From Fragilariopsis cylindrus CCMP1102 (taxonomy: Eukaryota; Bacillariophyta; Bacillariophyceae; Bacillariales; Bacillariaceae): a stretch of 64,000 nt of DNA. The notes beneath the pieces are model-generated. The model had not been told where the DNA came from, did no database searches, and saw nothing but the letters and a program-made list of their open reading frames with translations. The DNA lies in the NCBI GenBank assembly GCA_900095095.1, contig FMBT01000296.1, positions 186,001-250,000 on the forward strand. The letters run 5' to 3'. A program made the translations under genes and the position numbers. Shown here one piece after another: positions 45,205 to 54,700 of this stretch; within the stretch, counting starts at the first letter, position 1; each line of letters starts with the position of its first letter.

Positions 45205-46803
45205 ATGAATAATGTCGCAACGGCAGTAGACGAGACGTCGTCGTCGTCGATGATGGTGGCACAAGCGTTTAGAAAAGTCAAGAAAGAAGATACCAGCAGC
45301 GACAGTGACAGTGACAGTAACAACAGTTTTTTCGATGATTGGGGGCAAGGGAATTGGTGTTGGGAACGTGATTATAACAAATATCCTGTTGTTTCATTTC
45401 CCAATTCTCACTGTCACGACGATGATGGTAACAGTAATGACATTGACATTGACATTGAAGACAACGAAAAGAAACCTGCCGCCATTAAATCTTCTTCTTC
45501 TATTGATTCTGATCGTGTCACAACAACTGCATCATCAGAGATTGATATGACAAAAACAAAGATAGAGACACAGAAAATTTCGATAAGAAGGAATTCTCAG
45601 ATCAAAGTCGAGAACAAGAATGAGGAGAATACCAACGATATCAATAGTATTGTCAACAACAGTAACAATGAAGATAATGACGACGACGACGACGACGACG
45701 ACGACATCGACGTTAACGACGATAGTAGTTTCTATGATGATTGGGTAGAGGGAAATTGGTGTTTGCTAGACAAATATGATAAAAGCAACAATAGTGGTAG
45801 CGGCGATAGTACCAATCCTCCTCGAGGAATACGACATGGAATAAGGACAAGGATAACTCGTTCGAGGAAGGACACATGCGTTGACAACAACAACAACAAT
45901 AGTAATGAGTCTGCAAAAATAGATCTAAAACGTTCTCGGTACGACGATGACGAGGATGATGAAGAAAGTGATTGTGAGGATAATAATGACGACAACGAAG
46001 AAGAAGAGGAAGACTTTCTTCCAAAAGACAATAATGATGCTGGAAATTATCGAGCAAATAACCGACCATCAAGGAAAAAAAAATCACGACGACGAATCCA
46101 ATATGATCAGGTATGGATGAAGATGTTTCAGAAACTTGTTACGTACAGGAAATTACATAAAAATACCTTAGTACCAAGACTATATAAAGAAGATCCCAAG
46201 CTTGGAAGATGGGTCTATAGTCAACGCCAAAATTACAAAAATGACGATATACTTCCTAACCGACTTGCCCTTTTGAATTCAATTTACTTCAAATTGGAAG
46301 GAGCTGCAGCGGCGAGAGATCAAATGACATGGATGAACATGTATCAAAAAATTGTTGCTTACAAGAAGATGCATAAAAATAATACTGTGCCATTTCATTA
46401 TCAGGAAGACCCGAAGCTTGGACACTGGGTTTCTCAGCAACGTAAAAAATACAAAAACGAAGAACTACTTCCTGAACGAGTTGATCTTTTGAAAACGATC
46501 GGTTTCGAATGGGATGGCGAAAAGTATGATGAATTATGGATGGGAATGTTTCAGAAGCTTGTCGCGTACAAGGATATGCATGAAAATTGTATGGTGCCAT
46601 CTCATTATCAGGAAGACCTGAAGCTTGGACACTGGGTTTCTCGACAACGTAAAAAATACAAGAACGATTCTCTACTTCCAAACCGACTTACCCTTTTAAA
46701 CTCGATTGATTTCGAATGGGTATGGATTGGTTCAGTGAAGCGAAAAAAAAGCCAGGATAATGATGATTCTGGATTAAGTAGCTTCAAACAACGGGGATGG
46801 TGA
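45205..46803 (+). CDS. Helicase-associated (HA) repeat protein, acidic N-terminus
   Basis: 532 aa as an open frame. The first 300 residues are acidic and Ser/Asn-rich and contain a duplicated motif, FFDDWGQGNWC and FYDDWVEGNWC (about residues 42 and 175). A basic stretch (RPSRKKKSRRR) precedes three HA-domain repeats, each about 65 residues, recognisable by WMxMFQKLVxYKxxHKN, VPxxYxEDPKLGxWVxxQR and LLPxRxxLLxSIxFEW. HA domains occur in tandem arrays in stramenopile proteins and are thought to bind nucleic acid. The C-terminal 25 residues are odd, because further HA repeats continue in other frames downstream. Either the gene has been truncated by frameshift, or a 52-nt intron (46730-46781, weak GTTCAG donor) joins to the next segment. 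Confidence 0.75.
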   Translation: MNNVATAVDETSSSSMMVAQAFRKVKKEDTSSDSDSDSNNSFFDDWGQGNWCWERDYNKYPVVSFPNSHCHDDDGNSNDIDIDIEDNEKKPAAIKSSSSIDSDRVTTTASSEIDMTKTKIETQKISIRRNSQIKVENKNEENTNDINSIVNNSNNEDNDDDDDDDDDIDVNDDSSFYDDWVEGNWCLLDKYDKSNNSGSGDSTNPPRGIRHGIRTRITRSRKDTCVDNNNNNSNESAKIDLKRSRYDDDEDDEESDCEDNNDDNEEEEEDFLPKDNNDAGNYRANNRPSRKKKSRRRIQYDQVWMKMFQKLVTYRKLHKNTLVPRLYKEDPKLGRWVYSQRQNYKNDDILPNRLALLNSIYFKLEGAAAARDQMTWMNMYQKIVAYKKMHKNNTVPFHYQEDPKLGHWVSQQRKKYKNEELLPERVDLLKTIGFEWDGEKYDELWMGMFQKLVAYKDMHENCMVPSHYQEDLKLGHWVSRQRKKYKNDSLLPNRLTLLNSIDFEWVWIGSVKRKKSQDNDDSGLSSFKQRGW

Positions 46804-47662
46804 CGATGACGACGATAATTATCCTAGTGAAATACAACATCAAACCCCGACAACTCGGTCGAGAAGGTCGAGAAAGAAATCACGACGTAACAATAACGCG
46901 AATAGCGATCCAACAAAAGACGAAGAAGTAGAGGAAGAAGATTCTCAAAAAGTCAATGATGATATTCGCAATCATCAAAAGATAATCGACGTTCAAGGAG
47001 AAGTTCAAGACACCGACGACAAAATGTCAGCAAATATGATGAGATATGGATGGGAAAAACTCGTGGCGTACAAAAATCAACACAAAAATACTATGGTACC
47101 ACAACAACATGTGAAAGACCCAAAGCTTGGATGGTGGGTTACAGCACAGCGTAGATACTATAAAAAAAGTAACTTACATCCAAATCGATCGAGTCGATCT
47201 TTTGAAATCGATTGGTTTTGACTGGGATGGACTTAAATGTAAAGCTGTGACAGACCAAATGATATGGATGAGCATGTTTCAAAAACTCGTTGCGCACAAG
47301 ACTACAGTGGTACCACAACAATATGAGGAAAATCCTAAACTTGGACAATGTGTTAATATTCAACGTCACAGTTACAAAAATAAGAAGCTACTTCCTAAAC
47401 GAATTTATCTTTTGAAATCAATCGGGTTTGACTTGGAAGGTCCTAAAGCGACGACATACCACTCAGTATGGACGGGAATGTTTGAAAACTCGTAGTGTTT
47501 AAGGAGATGAACAAAAACACTAAAGTACCAATAAGATATGATGAAGATCCTAAACTTGGATACCCGATCTCAAACAACTCCAACACCACGATATACATGC
47601 AAGATGATAGTTCCCTGATGAGCCATTCAGACAGTAGTAGCATAGATAGCTTAAGAGCATAA
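46804..47662 (+). pseudogene. Decayed continuation of the HA-repeat gene
   Basis: About three more HA repeats are readable but broken. Near 46782-46803 the frame changes into an acidic/basic linker (NGDGDDDDDNYPSE, RSRRSRKKSRR). The first repeat breaks at 47185-47192, where TCGA is duplicated and shifts the frame. After a second repeat, a missing base in the A run at 47485-47489 shifts it again, next to a TAG at 47493. The last piece ends at TAA 47660-47662. Correcting for each break, the text keeps the HA consensus, so the array was longer until recently. Confidence 0.75.
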
Positions 47663-48446
47663 GGCAAACTCGGTTGAAACGACATGGACGACTCAGACAT
47701 AGAATATGACCCTAGTATATTTCGCTAATTGGAAAGGACAACCGGGTGTTCCTCTGACTCGAGAATAAAAATAGGGAGTAGACGTAAGAGGATCGTGCAC
47801 CAAAAACGGACACCCCCATCCGTGCTCATAGCGAAATAATTCAGGATATCTAACTGGACCCTTGTTCGATAGTGTGTGTGCATGTTGATGAATGTTGGTG
47901 CAACTATCGATGAAGTCGATAGGTGATACGGTAGGTAAATTGAATTTACATGATGTCGGTGAATCGTTTGATGAAGGAGTAGAATAATCAATGGCTGACG
48001 TAGTATATGGAATAGGTGATGCGACAGGCGAATCGAATCATGCAATGCGGGCTCGGATATGTATTACGAAAAAGCGTAGGATAGTACAGTGTATGGTATA
48101 GTATTATCCTGTACTATTGATCAATGATGTCGATCAATGATGTATGTAGAAGGGCGGGAAGGTGATGGTGACTAAAAATAGGTAAAATATACAACTAAGA
48201 ATGAGATAGATAGTTTATTACTTCAGTATTTATTTATAATCTAAATTGCCTCTAACCGAATTTATCTAAGATGATGAATACGGTACGTGTACTACATATT
48301 TCGTATGTACGGTGCGACATTGAAGATAAGTTCTAAAATTCAGATTTAAACGTTCAGCGACAACGTACTCACGAACGGGGGCAGGAGAGCTCTCCTTCGA
48401 CAGCTCAACAACCATTTCCCATCGATACTCTCCGATCAAACCCACC
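47663..48446. other. Spacer without a supported gene
   Basis: Includes GATAGGTGATACGG (about 47920), reminiscent of the 20536-21330 repeat block, and further GGTGATGCGA-like phrases. No gene seen. Confidence 0.5.
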
Positions 48447-48875
48447 TTAATCAGCGTCGGCGAAATCTTTAAAGCGTGGAAATAATTTTACGATATGATT
48501 CTTAGGGTGAAGAATTCTGAGTTTGTTGTACATTTCAAAATCTTGGACGCGTCTGTCAAACGCCGCATCTTCTTCTTCTCGTTTGAATCGTGTGGCTTTT
48601 CGAATAGCTTCGTCCTTTTCTTCCTGTCGCTCTTCTGAAGAAATAGAAGAATCTTTAAGCGACATCTTATTTCCAAGGTTTTCGAGAGCAACTATGAGTC
48701 GTTCGTTGCGTTCGTTGGAAGAGATAATCGAATTGTTATCAGATACTTCTTTTCCAAGAGTTTCTAGAGCGTTTTCGATTCGCGTGATAATCCCTCGCGT
48801 GACAGTACCGTATACGTTATCTTCGCTTCCAATTGTAGTTCTAAGGGTGTTTATGGCTTCTACAATTTCGTTCAT
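48447..48875 (-). CDS. Small charged coiled-coil protein, unknown
   Basis: 142 aa with an ATG at 48875 and a stop at 48447. Mostly helical and charged (IENALETLGKEVSD, LIVALENLGNKMS, ERQEEKDEAIRKATRFKREEED), with two similar ENALETLGKEVS / VALENLGNKMS segments suggesting an internal duplication. It ends LRILHPKNHIVKLFPRFKDF. No family recognised. The amphipathic pattern, intact frame and proper start favour a real gene. It may be transposon-associated, given the nearby elements. Confidence 0.5.
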   Translation of the reverse strand: MNEIVEAINTLRTTIGSEDNVYGTVTRGIITRIENALETLGKEVSDNNSIISSNERNERLIVALENLGNKMSLKDSSISSEERQEEKDEAIRKATRFKREEEDAAFDRRVQDFEMYNKLRILHPKNHIVKLFPRFKDFADAD

Positions 48876-49920
48876 TGTATCTTATCATCAATTTTGTAGT
48901 ACTAATACTATTGAGAAGTGTTATTTCATGGTCAAGAAAATTTTGCTGCACTACAAATTTCACGGCGATCGGTACAAATGAAAACCTAACTGACGTTATT
49001 GTGCGTCGTATGGAAGAAACCTTCTGAAGCATGGGAGAGCAGAAGGACTTCACCTCCACCAGTAGTTTCTGATTGGTTAATATAAAATTAAAGAAAAATT
49101 TCAAAATCGCACTCTGCATACTGTACTAGTTGCAATCAGAAGATCGCAACATTTTTTTCTCCAAAATCTACATTTGCAGTCTCTAGCTTCCATTCCAATT
49201 CCAATTTCCATATCCAACCAGCTATAGAATATTTTGTATCACCATGACTCTATAAGTGTGACTGTGGCTTTGGTAGCATCAACGGAGCCACGGGGGAATT
49301 AATAACCCAGCATCTTCATGACGTACACGAGAAAGAAGTAAACGTCGCCAGCATGCCACCGGTTACTTCTTCTGTAACTCCTGCACGCGGCGAGGAGGCG
49401 GAAGCCGGTTTCGAGTCCTTCGGGAATCTCCTCGAGCACCTGAGAGGACGACCATAATTATTGTGACTGTGTCACCATATCCGAATGTCATGACTATATC
49501 GGGAACCATCTCTGTAACAATGTGGAACCTGCAGCTTCGGGGGACGTCCTCGGGTTGCCACCGGGAAAGATATAGTGCATCATATTAAGGGGCAGGACAC
49601 ACGGAGTCGATGTCAATGCGAGCAGCTCAAGTGGTGTCTTCTTTTATTGCAACGACTGCATGCTCGTCCCGGTCAGCAGGGTACGGCAGAAAGCATTTCG
49701 ACACGTTTGAAGATCTCAATGGAACATCTAGAATGTCAGCACGGACTGTATGTATGATTTCCACCAGAAGTTCTAAAGTATTTGTCACTTTAAGAATTCT
49801 TTTGTCGTCTAATGAAATATCGTACAGTAGGATCATTCATCGCTCGTGATTGCTTACTCGCTGCGATTCCATACCATACTATACCATACCATACCATTTC
49901 CGTTCCATTTCCTTTCCTTT
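48876..49920. other. Spacer with a GC-richer relic
   Basis: 49240-49700 is distinctly richer in GC than its surroundings and reads as broken plus-strand coding sequence. LYKCDCGF..ITQHLHDVHE (about 49250-49330) looks like a C2H2-type finger. Further on, CDCVTISECHDYIGNHLC (about 49470-49525) and FFYCNDCMLV (about 49650) lie in other frames. Probably the remains of a zinc-finger gene or element. A CCATA repeat lies at about 49869-49898. Confidence 0.4.
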
Positions 49921-50319
49921 CTAATTAATTGTATTATCTATTTGTTTTGTAGTATTAATCGTTTTGTCCTCTCTGTGATTTGTGATTTGCGATTTGTCGT
50001 TTTGTCGTTGTGTGATGACATTGACAAGACCTTTTCGTAATAAACAATATAATCCAGATGGTTTATGATATATACCATTAATAAATCGATTTTGATTATT
50101 TGTTCTTGCTAATAATATAGGCCATACTTGATTTGGTACATTATGTATATCATATCTATATCTATGGAATGGTATTTGTATATTAGTATCTCGTTCTGTT
50201 GCAGAATCATTGTCATTATTATAATCATCATCATCGTCATCATCGTCGTCAAAAAAATTAGTAGGATTTTGTAGACCAGGCATAGAATTAGAATCATCTG
50301 AAGAAGAAGAATCTTCCAT
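49921..50319 (-). CDS. Small acidic protein or first exon, unknown
   Basis: 132 aa from the ATG at 50319. The start is Ser/Asp-rich with a nine-Asp run. A more ordinary segment follows (IQIPFHRYRYDIHNVPNQVW, GIYHKPSGLYCLLRKG), which could be a real domain. The tail is rich in Asn/Thr/Gln and may be intron read-through: a possible donor (AAAAG then GTCTTG) lies near 50025. The upstream frame is open but Gln/Leu-rich without an ATG. Family unknown. Confidence 0.35.
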   Translation of the reverse strand: MEDSSSSDDSNSMPGLQNPTNFFDDDDDDDDDYNNDNDSATERDTNIQIPFHRYRYDIHNVPNQVWPILLARTNNQNRFINGIYHKPSGLYCLLRKGLVNVITQRQNDKSQITNHREDKTINTTKQIDNTIN

Positions 50320-50600
50320 TTGTTGAAGTTGTTGTTGAAGTAGAAGTAGACGTAGTTGTTGTCTTTGTGTTAGGATTGCTTTTTTATTTATGGAAGGGTA
50401 GGTAGTTTAACAAGATTATCCTAAAGTTACTATTTAATTCTTATACAAATCCCTAAGGAGGGGATTTCGCTTTCACTTCATCAGTGTATGTGTATTACAG
50501 GATGAAGAATGTATGGTGGGTGTAATGGTTGGATGAATGGATGTCGCCTTCGTTTTTGATTTTCTCTCACATCATTTTCTTCACATCATTGAGCGCTGGC

Positions 50601-50608
50601 ACAGGGGG
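50601..50608. repeat. Target-site duplication, left copy (ACAGGGGG)
   Basis: Eight bases directly left of the transposon end, identical to 56807-56814 on its right side. Confidence 0.8.
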
Positions 50609-50740
50609 CAGGGGTAATAAATTTTTTGAGGGGCGCGTCACGAACAAAAATTCTCGCGGCGCATGTGTAGCCAAAAAGTCAAAAATTGTCCTCAGCTGTT
50701 TTTTTTTTCAATCACAATTTACTAGACATTACTAGTTAAA
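50609..50740 (+). repeat. Left terminal inverted repeat of the transposon
   Basis: Starts CAGGGGTAATAAA. The inner part 50662-50740 is the best conserved against the right end. Confidence 0.8.
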
Positions 50741-50947
50741 AGGTGAGAAAAAAATTGAATTCTTTTGTGAACTTCTTGAGCAATATTGACCCTTACACTT
50801 GGTTGATAGACTAATATGGATGTTCTAAAGACATTGACAATAAGCGTTTTGGGAATTTTTGCTTGGTTAGGCCTGTACAGGGTGTACTTTCCACAAGCTC
50901 GCAAGTGACGAGCATTCGTGTTTTCGCGGAAAAAAAATATTCGTTCG

Positions 50948-51032
50948 TCGAAAAAAAAACGTCTGTCCGTCTGTCCTTTTTTAAAATTCTTCGAAAAAAA
51001 TCGTCTGTCCCCCTGTCCTTTTTTAAAATTTC
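50948..51032 (+). repeat. Subterminal 43-bp tandem repeat in the transposon
   Basis: Two units (50948-50990 and 50991-51032) with TCGAAAAAAAA, CGTCTGTCC and TTTTTTAAAATT. The CGTCTGTCC motif recurs inverted near the right end (about 56767-56775), so it may be a transposase-binding site (inferred). Confidence 0.7.
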
Positions 51033-51085
51033 AAGTCCCACATATTTGAGTTTTGAGTCACCAATCAAAAAAATTGCCTACCGTA

Positions 51086-51165
51086 CACCGAGTTCTGTCC
51101 CTAGTTTGGAACCCAGCTCCATTCCAAGTTCCATTCCGAGTGCCATTCCGAGTGCTAAACTAACA
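51086..51165 (+). pseudogene. Pro-Ser repeat fragment inside the transposon
   Basis: Reads TPSSVPSLEPSSIPSS then IPSAIPSAK, a typical diatom PSxxPS array, without a start or gene context. It lies between the left end and the transposase start. It looks like captured host sequence and resembles the relic at 28855-29075. Confidence 0.55.
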
Positions 51166-51741
51166 AATAAATTGATTTCCACTTTACAAACACTATTAGC
51201 TACTGTATTTTAAATACAAAAAACCTAATAATACTTACGGTCTGTCGCCCTTCGGCCCTGTGTGCAAAATAAGACAGCCCGAGAACCCTCTGCTACTTTA
51301 TACAAGATTTGGTTAGTAGTAAGTTACCTTCAGTGATTTCTGGGTGTCTACAGAAATTTAATTGTTCATTGGGTGAATTGAGTGTGTTGTAATTAGTCTT
51401 TGATTAGTTATTTCACGAACGCGCCAAAGACCACTTGGCTGTATATAAAATTACAGTCATTTGCCAGTAGGTATTCACCAATTGTAGTTTGGGAGGGGAT
51501 CGCGATCTTAGACAAGATTGCCGAGGAATCAGATTGCAACTATTGTGGGAGTTGTCTTAGGTAAATTTAAAACATAGTCGCGTGCGACAGTTATTCCTAA
51601 GGAGTCGAACAAATCTGACCGGTGCCAACCCCTGAGATCAAGCTACAAAGTAACAATTAACCGTACGGGCGTTTGTTCTCTCCCGCATTTTGAGAGCTTA
51701 ATACACTGCCTTACCGTACATGCACATAACTTACATTGGAA

Positions 51742-54700
51742 ATGGAGTCTCAACAAGAATTTTCTAGTGATCATCGTGATTCACTAGTGGTTGCAACAAC
51801 AGTTGCCATGGAATGTCAAAAAACAAGTGAAGAAGAACTAAAGCCATCTGCAACTTCAAAAACAGTACCATCACGTGCTTACGCTTGCATCTGCGATTGG
51901 GAAAATTGCCGCTCAATTCAAGAACAGTGTCATACTCTTCTTACAGAAAAGCATGTTTGGAACAAAGCACCATATCGTTTTCGCTTATCAACAACTACAG
52001 ATAAAAGAGAGCAACAAATCAAATCCCTTGCCTTCAGAGCTGCTGTTTTCCATAACCTGAAAACCTCTAAAGCTAAACAGGATAAATGCAAAAATAACTT
52101 CCGCATTGCATGCCATCACTTTTCAATCCCTCTGCTAGAAAACAACACTGTAAGAACAAAATTGCTGAGTAGAGATGGTGTTTGTGAATTAGAGAAAGAT
52201 AGAAGACTGAAATCTACAGGGTATACAGATAAGTCAAGTACTGTGGCTACACTACTAAGATTAATACCTCAATCTGTATTAACTTTGACGGAGGAAGAGA
52301 AAGAACAATACAGTAAGAAATATGTGCAAGTCCCACTAGTTACTATAACTGAGGTTGTTGAAGAATTGGAATCCTACAAGACCCCTCGTGGTGATAGAAT
52401 GAAAGATGATATGGCTATTACACCAAGGAAATTGGATGCATCTGATGGTAGAAAACGAAAACCAATGACATTGGATGAACGACTATCATCAACTAAAAGG
52501 CAGAAGAAACAACAGGAACCTGATGACATCTACAAGAGTGAAGAATCAATCTATGAAGGTCTCATATCCGAGTACAATAAATCCAACAAGTCCTCCTCAT
52601 CCACTGAATTTCAAGATTCTGAATTTGTACAACGTGCAGTAAATGACATCTCATTTATGGCTAGAGCCAATGAGGATTCTCCCACTTCATTTGAACTAGA
52701 GGAAGGTAAAATATTCCATACCTGCCTTTCCTATCCTCAACCTGAAAGTTGTGAAGGCTTTAAAATTTTATCATTACACACTGATAGAGTTGAATGTGAT
52801 ACATGCAAAAAGACAACATTGTACAAAAAGCTTCACGAACAAAGAAAGGATGTTGATTCTGGTAACAGAGAAGCTCATAGCTCAAGAGTCCGAATTGGAT
52901 ATATGTCACCAGAAGGAAAAGGTAAACGGATAAAGAGTGTGATAACAAAGAAGAAGAATCAGCACAAACAAATTAAGAGATTACAATTAAAATTAAAGTC
53001 ACCAGAAGATAAGGAGATGGTTGTCATAAACAGTGATGAGGTCAAAAGTGTATTAAAGGAAGCCTTCGATCATATCTTACTTAAAAACGACAGAGTAGAA
53101 CTTAAACAATTAATAGTAAAAACTTTGCTTGAAGCTGAACTAGATGATGGAAAGAAAAACAACATGGAGCCAAAGGAGGTGGATATGTTTGCTACTAGAG
53201 TTTGTACACTCCTGGAAGCCGAGTCAAAAAAGCTATCTGGTGACGACAAACAAGTTAGATATGATTTCCGTATCAAGCGTCTTGCATTGTCACATTTTCT
53301 TGAATTTGGTGTATCTGGTTACCAAAGATTAAGAGACAGCTCACTAGAGATTCTTCCAAGTCAAAGAACCAATGAGCGTGAATTTGCTCACTTGAAGGGT
53401 GGTGAAGGAGCACATGCTGCTGTATTCTGTTCTCAATTTATTGATACAATTAAAGCAGGCAAGGAAGCTGGAAAACCATCATCTGATGCAGAAGCCGTGG
53501 TGCAACTAATATTTGATGAACTAAAAGTGAAATGTGGAGTAATGTACAATCCAAGTACGGGTAAAGAATCTGGATTTACAGCAAGTAAAAATGGCACTAG
53601 TATGTGTTTTGCAGAGGAGATATTAGATGTAGCAAGTGCAAGCCTGAATGAAGAAGCAGAAACCAATCCAGAAGATCAGGATTCCACCAATCCAGAAGAA
53701 GATAAGGAGGATAGAGGTACATATGTTGGAGCTGCAACATTTGCCAATGTTTTCAGGTTAAGAACTTGCTTCAATCAAACATGGAATGTTGCTTATTTTT
53801 TCAACAGTGGCAGCTTGAGTGGGGATGATATTGTAAAACAGTTACTGATGGTTATTACATCCTGTGAATTGGTTGGTTTGATAGTCAAGTTGTTGATGTC
53901 TGATGCAGGTGGAGGCAACACTCGCGCCCTAGCATTACTCACCAGAAACAAATGCAACAATTTGAAACCAGGAAAACCAAAACTAAAAAGTCTTAGGTTT
54001 GTCAATCCTTTGAGCCCGTCCAGATATATTTGGGATTCTCTTTGTTCGGTACATGGCTTGAAGAACCACAAGAATATGGCTTGTAACAAGGACTTAGTGT
54101 ATAAAGATAAAACATTATCTTGGAATGTCATCATTAAGCTGTTCTATCATCTGAAGGAAAACTTTGAAAACTCAGGGAATGTGCATCAAGTGCGGCATAT
54201 GAGATACAGTGTTGCTTTTCCAGATCAATTTACAAAGCAGAATGTCAGCGATGCAAAACAACCATTTGAAGAAGCAACAATTGCATTCCAATGTCAATGG
54301 CTGGCAAACAGAATGAACTGTTCGAGTGATTTTTTTGATAATGTACTAGAGGAGTATAGAATTAAGGATGGTTATTCTGATGAAATTCTGAAGGCGAAAG
54401 TTGAGTTGTTGAAAATTCACGCATCAACTCTTACTGAGAACAAGAAAGAATCTGAGGATGAATTAGCCTTCCTTGAATTTTCTGTTATGATGCATTTCAT
54501 TTTCATTGCACGTCAACTCAATAAAAATGCAAGACTTGTTTTAACTGAAGAATGTAGAAAGCGTGACAGTGTGAATGGAGGAATTATTCTCTCACTGAAT
54601 ATCGATAAGGAAATGGAAAGAATGGAAGAGTGTATTAAGTACTTTGACATATGGAGACTGTGGAGCAAAGCTCAAAAAAACCATCTTGAGAATTTTGTTG

